From contig CM060731.1 of assembly GCA_030704615.1 (NCBI GenBank), positions 10,416,001 through 10,480,000 of the forward strand: a DNA stretch of 64,000 bases. Reading direction: 5' to 3'. This document shows, piece after piece, positions 37,240-47,546 of this stretch; position 1 is the first letter of the stretch, and every line of letters begins with the position of its first letter. The notes under the pieces were generated by a model, which was not told the DNA's origin, did no database searches, and was given only the letters and a program-made list of their open reading frames with translations. The translations under genes and the position numbers were made by a program. The DNA comes from Takakia lepidozioides (lineage: Eukaryota > Streptophyta > Takakiopsida > Takakiales > Takakiaceae).

Positions 37240-37400
37240 TGAAAGACATGCCATGAAACAAAATGAAATGAAAATGAATGAAATGAAAATGAATGAAATG
37301 AAACAAAATGGTACTTTATTACATCTGCGGAAAGCTCAAAGAGCTTATGGGACATCTGACAAAATGAAAAAAACAAAGTAAAAAAGCAGCCCAAAAGCTG
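37240..37400 (-). repeat. Solo 3' tail of the LINE C family
   Basis: A run of AAATGAATG-type units (37255-37312) is followed by GGTACTTTATTACATCTGCGG and by AAAGCTCAAAGAGCTTATGG, matching the end of LINE C at 27150-27190. Only the tail is present, so this is an extreme 5' truncation. Confidence 0.65.
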
Positions 37401-37411
37401 CTCGAGGTTTA

Positions 37412-37465
37412 CTATTTCATGAGCCCATGAGCCCATGAGCCTATGAGCCTATGAGCTCATGAGCG
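37412..37465. repeat. CATGAGC tandem repeat, possible element end
   Basis: After CTATTTCATGAGC come six near-repeats of (C/T)(C/T)ATGAGC. The same CTATTTCATGAGC start recurs at about 47306, and TGAGC-rich sequence recurs at about 53830. The position to the left of methyltransferase-like copy 1 suggests an element terminus. Confidence 0.5.
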
Positions 37466-38054
37466 GGCATCCGCGGAATTGGAATTTTCATGCCTTTAAC
37501 GACGGTATTATGTCCTCATACCTCGATAATAGGGTCTGTTTCTCCTGGTCCAAGATGCGGAATGAGGTACTTCAGTACCGTTATTCCACGTCACCACTGT
37601 AAAACATTGTGCAGGACAGGAAAGAGACACAAAATCTTAGCCCTCACAAGCCATTGTGCTGACAAGGTAATATATTTAGGGTCAGACGACAGTTCAACTT
37701 GCAAACCCCATTCAACTCAACATCAAGCCCACATTGACATGACGCTCGAAATAAAAACATCAGGCAACCACAAGTTTTTATTTTGTATAGCGACTACTCT
37801 GAGCTTCCATCATCAGAAATACCACTGCGGCATAAGAAACCTGTGGAACTACCATATCCCGGAGCCTGTGCCCTCCAATCACCCTCCACAATGATCCTTA
37901 CCGTGCTATGCTACTGCGTTGACATCCACAACACGAACCACTGAGTCGTCATATCACAAGTCCAGAATTAGGAGTGGTGCGGTAGTCGTCCACTGCGCAG
38001 TGCCATTTTCTGGATTAAGATGGCGAACATAAAGATACAAGATATCTATAGAGG
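37466..38054. other. No gene recognised
   Basis: A 134-codon frame at 37490-37894 has no domain I know. The stretch lies between the CATGAGC repeat and the next minus-strand open reading, so it may be the non-coding left arm of the copy 1 element. Confidence 0.35.
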
Positions 38055-38519
38055 TCACGTTCGTGAAAACATGCAGATATTGGAGGCCTCCTCCACAGCG
38101 TCGTGAAATTCGCAAACATCTAGGACAAACCTGTTCCGATTCTCCCTTAGTGTCAACAATATATTCCCTGGCCCAGAAGAGTGAGTGAGCAACTCAAGAG
38201 CCCTATCCGGGAGCAAATACTGTGGAGGTGCAGTATAGTTATGGTAGTAAGACCTCCAGAACTCGCCGCAACAACATCTCATGATGAAGAGACGAACACT
38301 CCGTCTTCCAGGTCTATCTCACACAACAAGTATCCACTGTTGTCCACTGGCAGACCTCACCCAAAGAGAATCCCACATAAGTGCTCGGAAACTCGTCACC
38401 CTGCGTGTACCTTCACTGAAGTCCAACTCCACCATAATGTCTCCCATCACCGGCTCAAACAATCGCGATCCTCGAATCCCGCTCCGTCGAATGTAGAAGG
38501 CATTTACATAGGGCGGCAT
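38055..38519 (-). CDS. Unknown protein, 155 codons with one in-frame stop
   Basis: One frame runs from an ATG at 38519 to 38055, broken only by a TGA at about 38316-38318, directly at a possible GTGTGAGA splice donor. The first half contains GDIMVELDFSEGTRRV and SLWVRSASGQQW. The second half contains LPDRALELLTHSSG and RFVLDVCEFHDAVEEA. I do not recognise the family. It lies downstream of methyltransferase-like copy 1 on the same strand and may be a second gene of that element, but copy 2 shows no counterpart. Low certainty. Confidence 0.3.
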
Positions 38520-38769
38520 TGAGGAAGTGTGCGCCCACCGGGAATGGAGAGGGACAAGTAATCATTGTTGTTTTTCAACACGGAGATGCAAACATTGAAA
38601 ACCCAATGCGGAACACCCTCTCACGTGATCTTCTCTGGGGCAACGGCAATACGTGCCCCCATTGGCCGGCAACGGCTACCCACACAGGCGATCGAAAAAA
38701 ACTAGGGCTAGAAGGGGCTTGACAGAGAAGGTGCCACGACATTATGGGAAGAAATTGTGCTAAAACCAC

Positions 38770-39090
38770 CGGTGTCCTAAAACCACCGACCTTGGTATTT
38801 CGGCGCCAAAATTCCCAAGAGCAGTGTGCTAAAGTGGTGTTTTGAAGACATCCACCGGGGTATTTCGGCGCCGAAATTCCCTTTTGAAATGTGATATATT
38901 GGCGTATTTTATGGCGCAGAGCGGGCTATTTCGGCGCCGAAATACCCAAGTGGAATGTGCTGAAGTGCCTTGTGTTGAAGGCTTCCATCGTGATATTTTG
39001 GTGCAGTAATTCCTACGTGAAATTTTATAAGGCCCATATTATGAAGGCGCACACTTGGCTATTTCGGCGCCGAAATTCCCAATAGGAATG
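38770..39090. repeat. 66-bp tandem repeat, each unit with a CGGCGCCG palindrome
   Basis: The core TATTTCGGCGCCGAAATTCC, or a close variant, stands at about 38797, 38861, 38928 and 39060, with a degenerate unit near 38991. That is a period of about 66 bp, with GGAATGTGCT(A/G)AAGTG between. Isolated palindromes of the same kind occur at about 40598, 41860 and 41927 within the same element. Confidence 0.8.
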
Positions 39091-39325
39091 TTAGAAACGA
39101 CAGGGTTTTCATGGCTTCAAGTTCGCGGTTCGCTGGTGTGCATAAATTACTTGTAGGGTTCTTTACTTAAGTTTGCGTCTCTTCTGCTTTTATTATTACA
39201 TTGTGGTTTGCGGAAGAAATGTAGGGAATCGGACATGCAGTCTGAACACAATGATTTCAGAAATCGTCAATATTTTCATTAAGTGTTTCAGAACTGTACA
39301 ACAAAAGGATCCAAATGAGACTTTG

Positions 39326-42147
39326 CTATGGCGAGGATCCGCGATCACTGTCCGATGCATCCCCGGCCTCATGCAAGGATGGCTGCCTTCCACCTGCCTC
39401 CGAACCTGCACTACCGCTACCACTGTTACTCTGAGAAGCCCTCCCCTCAAAAATACCATCCTCACCAGCTGGAACTGTCCACCTGGGTGCGGAACTGTCC
39501 TCATCATCCCCCTCGCTCTCAGACGCGGATTCTATGACGAACTTGCCTATTCTGCCTTTCACAATTCCATGTTTGGCCTCACGCCTCATTATAATTCTCT
39601 GCTCATTCCCGAATATCAATTGCTCAAACCGAGTAGGCCTATCCTCCCTCCTGATGGCTTCTCTTGCAGCCGTGTCTGCATAGGCTGGTAGAAAAAAAAG
39701 CTTCTGGGGACTCGCGAGAAACGATTTTCTGGCAAAAAATGGCCGATGCGATTCTGTCTCCTCCTCTGCAACAGGGTCCGATTCGGGCAAGTCTCCCAGC
39801 ATTTCCTCGTCGGACGACTCTGCAAAGCTGAGTGTACGCACAAACACAGAATGAATCACATTAGAATATTCAAATAGGGAATCATCGGCAGGTTGCATGG
39901 TCCCTACAACCGAAACCAATACACTTTTTATGGTGCAACTCACTCAAAGACAGGCATTGCAGGAAGCGGCTTCGGGCGCCCCTGCATCGGACAAATTTCC
40001 TGGACTTCCTCCTTCTCTTCTTCCTCCTCCCCTTCCACGTCCTCTTCTGCGTTTTTGGGATCCTCAGTCGGAGGCAGACGATGTAGGCCCGCCAAATTGA
40101 AATCGTACAATGTCGTATCCCCCTTAAATGAGAACACAAATCGGTTGGACATCCTTCCCGCCCACATACAGGCACCTGCAAATTCATACGACACAACCAC
40201 AGCCAAAGTCAAGAATGACTCGCTTCCTCGCGCAAGCAAATATAGACAATCGAAAACGGTGTCAATTTCGGTGCCGCAATCACTTAACGCTCTCACCTGT
40301 ATTAGCAGTGACGTCAAGGACCCTGCCTTCAACATCCATACACGTTTCCATGAGCGTCTGGATGAATGCAGGACTCCTGGTCCTGCCATACCTCCAAGGC
40401 TTGCCCGACAAATCACAAAGCATGTCCTTCTCTCCCACATGGTTGAACATGACGTTATACTCCAGTGGATCAACTGTGGAATCAACAAGTCTGCCTGCTT
40501 GACGTAATTTGAATTTTGAATGTTCCTTTGCCTGAAAGATAAGAGTCTACAAAGAAGGAAAGGAGAACGTGAGAGGTGGCCTACACATACATAGGCAATT
40601 TCGGCGTAGAAATTGGCAGAACAGAGGAGAACCGCATCATACCTTCTGACCATCATTGAGAAGACCCTGCGTGTTGATGCAAGTCCAGATCTTTTTTCAG
40701 GATGGGTGCTGCACTTCTCCCCATCCATACTTTGATATCATTCTCAGTGACTTCTCCATCGGCTGCTAGCACAACAACACAGCCATCGTCATCCAACATG
40801 TTGGCTGCGAACCCGAATGTGTGGCTCCAGTATCTTTCATCATACTTGTTCCACCAGGGTAGTAAGCCCAGCCCCAGTATCTCCTGCCCATCCGGGATAT
40901 CCACAAGGATCATGTCGATGGAGGCTTTCACCGCCCTGCCCCCGACTGTGCTCTTTTTGCCGTGGCTCATTGCCACAAAATACTCCATCATCTTTGTGTA
41001 GCCGGGAGTATCATCCATATCATTGCCAGTGGCCTTCCTCTTCTCCTTCCCCTGGTGGGCCTCGATCGCCTTCCTCAATCTCGTTTTCTCCAGCCTTCTG
41101 GTCAGAGCAGTTAGGAAATTTTCAATAACACACTCCACAATTGTGGGTGTTTTGAGGACTTCCCTGCCCGCAATGTCCACCGCACGGTAGGGTTTGCCAG
41201 GTGCATCCTTGTATAGTGATCTCTTCGCAGCCGAACCCCCGGAGCGCTGGCCTTTGTGAATTTTCGGACGAGGTGTGGCCCCCTGGGTATTATCCTGCTG
41301 GAATTCGTCGTCGGAATCCTCGTCATCTGGCTGACTATGTTGCTGCTTCTTCTTCTTGGGTGTGGGGGTCTTCGTCTCTTGCCCCTATTTGCGCGTTCTT
41401 TTCTTCCTATCCTTGGGCTGCTCAGCTGCCTGCTTCTCCATCTGCTCCTTCGCCAACGCTGCCACCTTGGCTGACTTTCTCAGTGATTTCTGCTTGGCTG
41501 CCTCCTCTGCTTTCAGTCTTTCCGCGTCCTCTGGTTGGGGATCCGATTGCGCCTTCATAGCCCTGGCATTTGCTTCCTTCTTCAAGTTAACCTCCGAGAG
41601 GTCAACGGTCCCACTTGGGAGATCCACATACCAGGGACAGTCTACCAAATGCTCGGCATGCCACTCCTTCGCCATTACTTCTGTGTACATCGTACCACGA
41701 CCTCCAGATGTCCTCCATGCCAAGAAGAATGGTGGAACCCTTTGAATGGCTCCGGACGGAATGAGTGCAAAGTTTATGTACCTGCAATCACGAGGCAGTT
41801 CAACAAAAATCATTCTACTGATGCATCATGCAAGAGGAAGTTCTCAATGCATAAGGAATTTCGGCACCGAAATACGCAGTGGACCGTGCCCTAATTACCC
41901 AGCACTCACATCTTGCAGAGGTATATTTCGGCGCCGCAATACCCACCGCTACTTAGCTAAATCCTCAAAACTGCAAATAGGGGGATGCATTGGCAGCAAA
42001 TTACCTGAATAGGACACGCATTGCCGCTTTGTCGGCACCCTCCTGCTCTTCGATGTATACGTTGCGTCTTGCCTTTGCAATTTCTCTAAAAAACAGGTTT
42101 GCGAAGCGCCCTCGCCAGGACTGCACGTAGTTCTCCATTGTCTCCGG
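39326..42147 (-). pseudogene. Methyltransferase-like element gene, copy 1 (3' part, broken)
   Basis: Exons readable leftward are about 42004-42147 (LFFREIAKARR), about 40643-41790, 40297-40546, 39944-40175 and 39326-39827. Splice borders match those of copy 2. Domain order: PPFFLAWR and CPWYVDLP; a Lys/Glu-rich linker; DMILVDIPDG with a following DDDGCVVVLA; later GKPWRYGRTRSPAFIQTLME, then GRVLDVTANTG split by an intron from ACMWAGR; then an acidic stretch and a C-terminal block with RPFFARKSF. A catalytic-type motif first and a SAM-type LD..(T)G-G loop last is the order of beta-class N4/N6 DNA methyltransferases. Damage: TAG near 41388, and an extra A in the A-run at about 40693 that shifts the frame. 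An LTR element cuts it at 42148, removing the N-terminal part. Function is inference. Confidence 0.55.
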
Positions 42148-42578
42148 TGTCGTGCACATACGTATCGCTACACAACTACATCGCTGTCCAAACTACACCA
42201 CACATATATGCACAATAAAGTAATCTGCCACAATGATTGAAACTAGATTCACACTGTTGACACAAAAACACTCAATACAACACAATCACTCATTAAAACT
42301 AAGAGTCGAGCCAGGGGCACCCCAAGCTATGGGGACTCCACCCCAACAACATCCTATTCTTCTTTCATAAGCACACTCAGATTCTAAGCAGAGAAGGAGC
42401 TCGGTCGTGCAGCTCAACTCGAGAGAGATGAGCCGCACGACTGACGCTCTCGTGAAGATAAGACGGTTCAGGTGTCAAACTAAACTTGACAGCTGTCGTG
42501 CGCATACGTATCGCTACACAACTACATCGCTGTCCAAACTACACCACACATATATGCACAATAAAGTAGTCTGCCACA
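42148..42578 (-). mobile_element. LTR of gypsy element 2, ends carrying an 85-bp direct repeat
   Basis: On the minus strand it starts TGTGGCAGACTACTTTATTG at 42578, directly after a G-run (a likely polypurine tract), and ends GTGCACGACA at 42148. Bases 42148-42232 and 42494-42578 are near-identical 85-bp copies, each running TGTCGTGC to CTGCCACA. So it is either one 431-bp LTR with duplicated ends or a tiny LTR element of its own. It interrupts copy 1 of the methyltransferase-like gene. Confidence 0.6.
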
Positions 42579-42838
42579 ATCGCCCCCCTAGCTGGTGGAT
42601 AGGTCCCTCTAACTCCAGATAGCTACAAGATGTAATAGCCACAGCCGTACTAAGTCCTCTATCACTATCCATATTGTACTCAAACTCTATAGACCAAGAG
42701 GCCGGGTACAAGAGTAGCCCCATCGTTAGTCGCCGTCTTGCAATGTGTGAACTTGAGCCAGGATCTCGTGTATTCAAGGTCTTCTAGTAGCTTGGCCTTG
42801 CATTTCTTGTTAGCCTTCCATGGTTGTATCTACTCCCA

Positions 42839-44179
42839 CTATCCAATGCAATGCGGACATAACCAATCCCCATCAGGAACCATCTCAAGAGGTGGAGTCA
42901 AGCATCCCATATGCCAACCTCTAGAGCATCGATCATACACCAACATGGTGGCTGCCCCTCTAGCAGACCCACACAACATGCACCTCAAACTTGCAGGTAC
43001 CACTGCCAGGTTTGGGTCAATCCTGCCATCGACATTCGGAAGGTGACATGGCGCACAATTACGCACATGGTCCTTCCAAGTTATGCCATCCAAGATCAAG
43101 ACGCCTGAGGGCAAAACCCTCAAAATAACACTTCATGCAGTCACATTTAAGGTCGTAGGAGCAGTCTACTGCAGATAGACATAGTCACCAGGGTTGAATC
43201 TCCGAACCCCAACACGATAGCCCCCACCACGTATGGTAGCATACCTCAACGTATCACGATGTTGTGCAATGGAAGGTTCTCGAAAGCCATGGGCATGACT
43301 TTCTTGAACAACTCTGCACGCTGCTCACATGCACGTGCCCACACGTCCGGATCGTCAAGGTTAAGAACTGTAGCAGCTTACAAATGGATGTAGGAAAATC
43401 CGGCTCTCAGCCAAAGATAAGAAAGTATGGTGAGTAGGAGGCAAGTGATGCTTGCTTGCTGAACCTGTAGCCCATGGCTAACCAGGGTAACTGAAGGTCC
43501 CAATCTCCTAGGTGTCCCTTCTGCAAGCCATACTTGTGCAAACCCCTCTTTACTGTCTGAACAATCTTTCTGCCAAGCCATCGGCCTCAGGATGATCCCG
43601 AGAAGTGGTGCGGTGGTCTACCAAGGCCTTGTCACACAAAGCCTGAAACTCCCCCAAGAACTCTCTCCCTTGGTCCGTGAGTACCTCAGCTGGAGCACCG
43701 AATCGGCCAAGTACACAATCCAAGAATGCATACGCAGCTTCCTCACTAGCCTTATCAGGCAATGGAACCAACTCGATCCACTTGAAGAAGTGCTCCACCA
43801 TCACCAACACGTACTTGTTGTGGCGCATGGTCAGTGGCAATGGCCCTGCGAAGTCAAGACTCCACCTGTAACCCAATCCCATGACCGGAAGAGGGTCCGA
43901 TTGTGGAGTAGGGGCGTTGAATGAAGCACGCACCCTGTCACACACCATGCACCTAGCCACAAATTGTTGCACCTCTGTGTGCATACCACGCCACCAATAC
44001 TGCCCCTGCAGTAGACTATGAGTGCGTCGCACCCCAAAATGCCCCAACTCCTCGTGGGCATGCCGCACTAACCGTGCCCGCTGTGTTGGGTGAGGCACTG
44101 TTAGAGGGCTGCTTGGGACTTGGACGCTTTTATGGGTTCTGTGGGGTACCCTTAATTTTGCGCAGACTGAGACCAACAA
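42839..44179 (-). pseudogene. Ty3/gypsy integrase with C-terminal PHD-like finger (element 2)
   Basis: Reading leftward from 44179: an integrase zinc module (HEELGHFGVRRTH, then CMVCDRV), and the catalytic core with WSLDFAGPLP, VLTDQGREFLGEF and DHPEADGLAERL, so the D, D and E residues are all present. A frameshift follows near 43560, then YGLQKGHLGDWDLQLPW, typical of the integrase tail, in a second frame. The last 95 codons (42839-43123) have CMLCGS, then YDRCSRGWHMGC and DGDWLCPHC, the C4HC3 pattern of a PHD finger with one zinc cysteine replaced by Tyr. The stop is at 42839. Protease, reverse transcriptase and RNase H are missing upstream, where the copy runs into a minisatellite. Confidence 0.82.
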
Positions 44180-44213
44180 GAGCCTTAGGGGTGACAGCAG
44201 CGGGCTTTAGGAG

Positions 44214-44502
44214 GGGGGGGGGGGGGGGGGTTACACAGCCCGACATAGCCCGTCACAGCCAGACACAGCCCGACATAGTCCGTCACAGCCAATCACAGCC
44301 GACACAGCCTGACACAGCTTCGCACAGCCGACACAGTCCGTCACAGCCAATCACAGCCGACACAGCCTGACACAGCTTCGCACGGCCGCCACAGCCCGTC
44401 ACAGCCAACACAGCCCGACACAGCCAGTCACAGCCCGTCACAGCCAACACAGCCGACACAGCCAGTCACAGCTCGACACAGCTTGACACAGCCTGTCACA
44501 GT
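44214..44502. repeat. G-run and CACAGCC minisatellite
   Basis: A run of 17 G (44214-44230) is followed by about 27 imperfect units of roughly 10 bp built on CACAGCC(C/A)GA and CACAGCC(A/C)(G/A)T. It ends at about 44502 and marks the broken upstream edge of gypsy element 2. Confidence 0.85.
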
Positions 44503-45011
44503 ACATGGGGAACAGTTATCAATGGCAGGGAACGACATCTGCAGAAGGAACATGATACTTCGGGGATAACGGTTAATTAGTTAGGTGGTTAGAATAGCTT
44601 GCGGGCAGATAAGGGGAGGGGCAACGGAAAGATGACACTTCACGGGGGGGGGCGCTTCTTGGTGGGAACGAAGAGGAGATCAGGCGGAGAGCAAGAACGA
44701 GAGCACGGAGTAGGAGGAGAGATGAACAATAGATGCTTTATTTTATGCAGAGTTGTAATGATACTGTAGGGCGGATTAGAGTCAATTGACATTGGCCTAG
44801 TACCTGATAAATCGTAATCTGATACTTATTCGATACAAGCACACTGTGTAGAGAGACATGAGTGAAGCTGTGAAATGAATGCATGATTAACTGGAACTAA
44901 GAAGATACTGAAGCAATCTGATGTTTCAGTATCAGATAAGGTAAATTGATAACATGAAGGCAAGAAGGAATACAAAAGGGAAGCACAACCATGATTCACT
45001 AGCTGCAGGTC
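44503..45011 (+). other. Leader region of gypsy element 4
   Basis: No gene is visible. A TTTATTTTATG stretch near 44735 and proximity to the gag frame suggest LTR or leader sequence, but no second LTR copy is present to prove it. Confidence 0.3.
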
Positions 45012-47304
45012 ATGACTGATTGTACTGAGCAGGCTGAATGCTTAGAGACAGGAACTCCAGTTTCTGAAACGGAAGGTGAAGAAGGAGGAGAGGATGTGGC
45101 AGAGCCAACAGAGAGTTCAGACTCTCCAACACCATTGCAGTTGAGTTACATGAGTGAAGAAGAAAACCAAGGGCAGTACTTGGAGGATGAAAACAGAGAG
45201 AAGAAATTGGAAGAGGAAGAATATGAAGAAGTAGACCCAACAGCTGAGGTTGAGACTACAACCAGGACATCCCAACCCGTTGGACCTGGATCAAGTGGAG
45301 CACTTGGATCACAGGCCAACGAAGGTGTCGGCTCAGGGGATCAGGCGGGCTGCCTGGATCTGGCTCTGGGGGACACGGGAGTTGTGGGAAGTAGTGCAAC
45401 TGGAGCTGGGAATACTGTGAATACCGTGGGGCCAGTAGCAGGGAGTGCTCAGGGGCCACCAATTGGTGGAAGATCCATCGCAACTACAACAGGTCCTCAA
45501 GGACTAGCACCAGCAAGGGGGCCAGCATCTGTCAGTGGGCAGAAGGTAGGGCCAGATGGCGTTACAACCAACACGGGCAAAACCACATTTTCCAATATAT
45601 TCAGGAAAAGGGGATCCCGATGTACACATTAGCCAATTTGAGCACATGTGTATTGTGAACAATGAGAATGGCGAGGATGCCAAGATGAGATTATTTCCTT
45701 GTTCACTTATAAAGAAAGCAAATGAATGGTATGCAAGATTCCCTGATAATCATTTCCTAACCTGGAATGGCTTGAATACAACATTCCGAAATAGGTTCAG
45801 GACAAGTAAAACTGAGGATGAAGTGTATGGAAGTTTACAACAGTTAAAGCAAAAGAAGCATGAAACTGTTGAGGAGTATATGGAAAAAATGGAATTGATG
45901 ATGAAAAGCTGGCTGCTGTACCAGCACCAGGTTTACAGAAGACTTGGTTTGTGAGTGGACTAAGACCAGAGTTGCAGAAGAAAGTGGATATATTACCCCA
46001 TAATACAGTGGAGGAGGCATTTGAAATAGCAAACAGAATTGAGCAATTGGGAATGCTCAGGAGAGAGAAAAAGGATGATGAGGACTCTGAGGATGAGTCA
46101 GATGAAAAAGAAAAGCAAGAGCTGAAAAGCAAGAGTAAGAGAAAGGAGAAGTTGAAGAGGGATAACTATGAGAAAAGATTAGAAGAAATCTTGAAGAAGT
46201 ATGCCCACAGAGGCTGCAACACATTGGAGAAAGGGTGTTTGGTGTGCAAAGTGCCAGAATGAAGGCCATACACCACTGAATGCCACATGAGGAGAAACAT
46301 TGTACTATCTGTAAGATGGATAACCATTCTACTGAGAATTGTTACTACAACACAGAAGGACAGCTGCAAGAGAACCTAGGCAAGTAAGGGTGCATCAAGT
46401 GCAGCCCCAGCCAAGAAGAAACAGTGATCAGGACCACTATGGTAGGCCTGGTGGTTATAACAATGTTATGGAAGGGAGATGTAATCCAAGAGGAAATTAC
46501 CAAGGAAATTCCAGAGGCAACTATCAGGGTAATCCAAGGGGGAATTACCAGCCAGGGAATCAGGATTACAGAAATAATCCTAGAGCAGACCAAGGCGAGG
46601 ACCCAATGGTGAAGAACTGTGTTACTATTGTAATCAGGCAGGACATCGCAAGGCAGCCTGTTCATTCTGGATTAGACACCAGAATGAGATGAGAGCTCCT
46701 GTGAATGAGGGCCCAGTGGTGGCAACTCACATGGTTAGGCCATGTGTTGTACCAGAAGTAAGTACAATGATAGTAACAAGAAGCAAAGCCAAACTAATAC
46801 CTCCAGTAGATGAGGAAAATAATGATAATGAAGATGGCAGTGATGTGCTTGAAGATGATGAGGCTTGGAGGGATGAGAAAGAACTGCACAAGGAAGTGGC
46901 AGATACCATAAGGGAATTGTAGAAGAGTACTGATATTCCTATGGCAGATTCCTCTGATTCTGAAAGAGAAGAGGAAGTGAGTGAGGATGAAGGGAAGAAA
47001 GAAGCTGCAGACATGCAGAGTAATGAAGGGACTTTGGCTGAAGTAATATGCCAGTCCAAAGCAGAGATTATCATTGGACAACTATTGGCCGTGGCACCTT
47101 ATTGTAGACACAGGCTGTATCAAGCAATCAATCGAATTGCCATGTGACAGGAAACACAGACCTGAACAGCAAGGTGACTTGTTTAGATGTGAAGCCGGAA
47201 GGGCGAGAAACAGTCATGGACTTTGATGATTCTATGCCAGTAATCCAATTGAGAATTGGAAGCACAGAACTAACTGATGTACTGATAGATGGAGGGGGGG
47301 CTGC
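45012..47304 (+). pseudogene. Ty3/gypsy gag and protease start, broken (element 4)
   Basis: An acidic N-terminal frame (45012-45632) with a Gly/Thr-rich linker is followed, after a frameshift at about 45580, by the capsid block DPDVHISQFEHM, FPCSLIKKANEWYARF and, after another frameshift near 45930, by SGLRPELQKKV. A Lys/Glu-rich coiled segment, a CYYCNQAGHRKAAC zinc knuckle (about 46620) and the protease motif VLIDGG (about 47281) follow. The protein is clearly related to Gag of element 1 (32.3 kb) but a separate copy. The coding signal ends at 47305, where CATGAGC repeats begin. RT and later domains are absent. Confidence 0.82.
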
Positions 47305-47356
47305 TATTTCATGAGCGGCATGAGCATGAGCGGAAAAAAAAAAAGCATGAGCGGGC
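47305..47356. repeat. CATGAGC-type repeat, left end of the copy 2 element
   Basis: Directly after the protease motif the sequence becomes CTATTTCATGAGC, then GGCATGAGCATGAGCGG, an A-run, and GCATGAGCGGGCC. The abrupt change from coding sequence, and the match to 37412, make this a likely element boundary. Confidence 0.5.
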
Positions 47357-47546
47357 CAAATTGTGTCCACGGAAATAGGTTAGGTGGCACGGAAATAGGT
47401 CATGTGGACTCGTCATAGCAATGAAATGCAACATTTTATTGCAAATTTGGTGGCAAGCCACGTCTATACAAGTGTATCCTAACTGTCATAGCAGGAATGG
47501 GAACTACTCTCCTACACCTTCCGAGGAACTTGGCCCTCCTTCTTCC

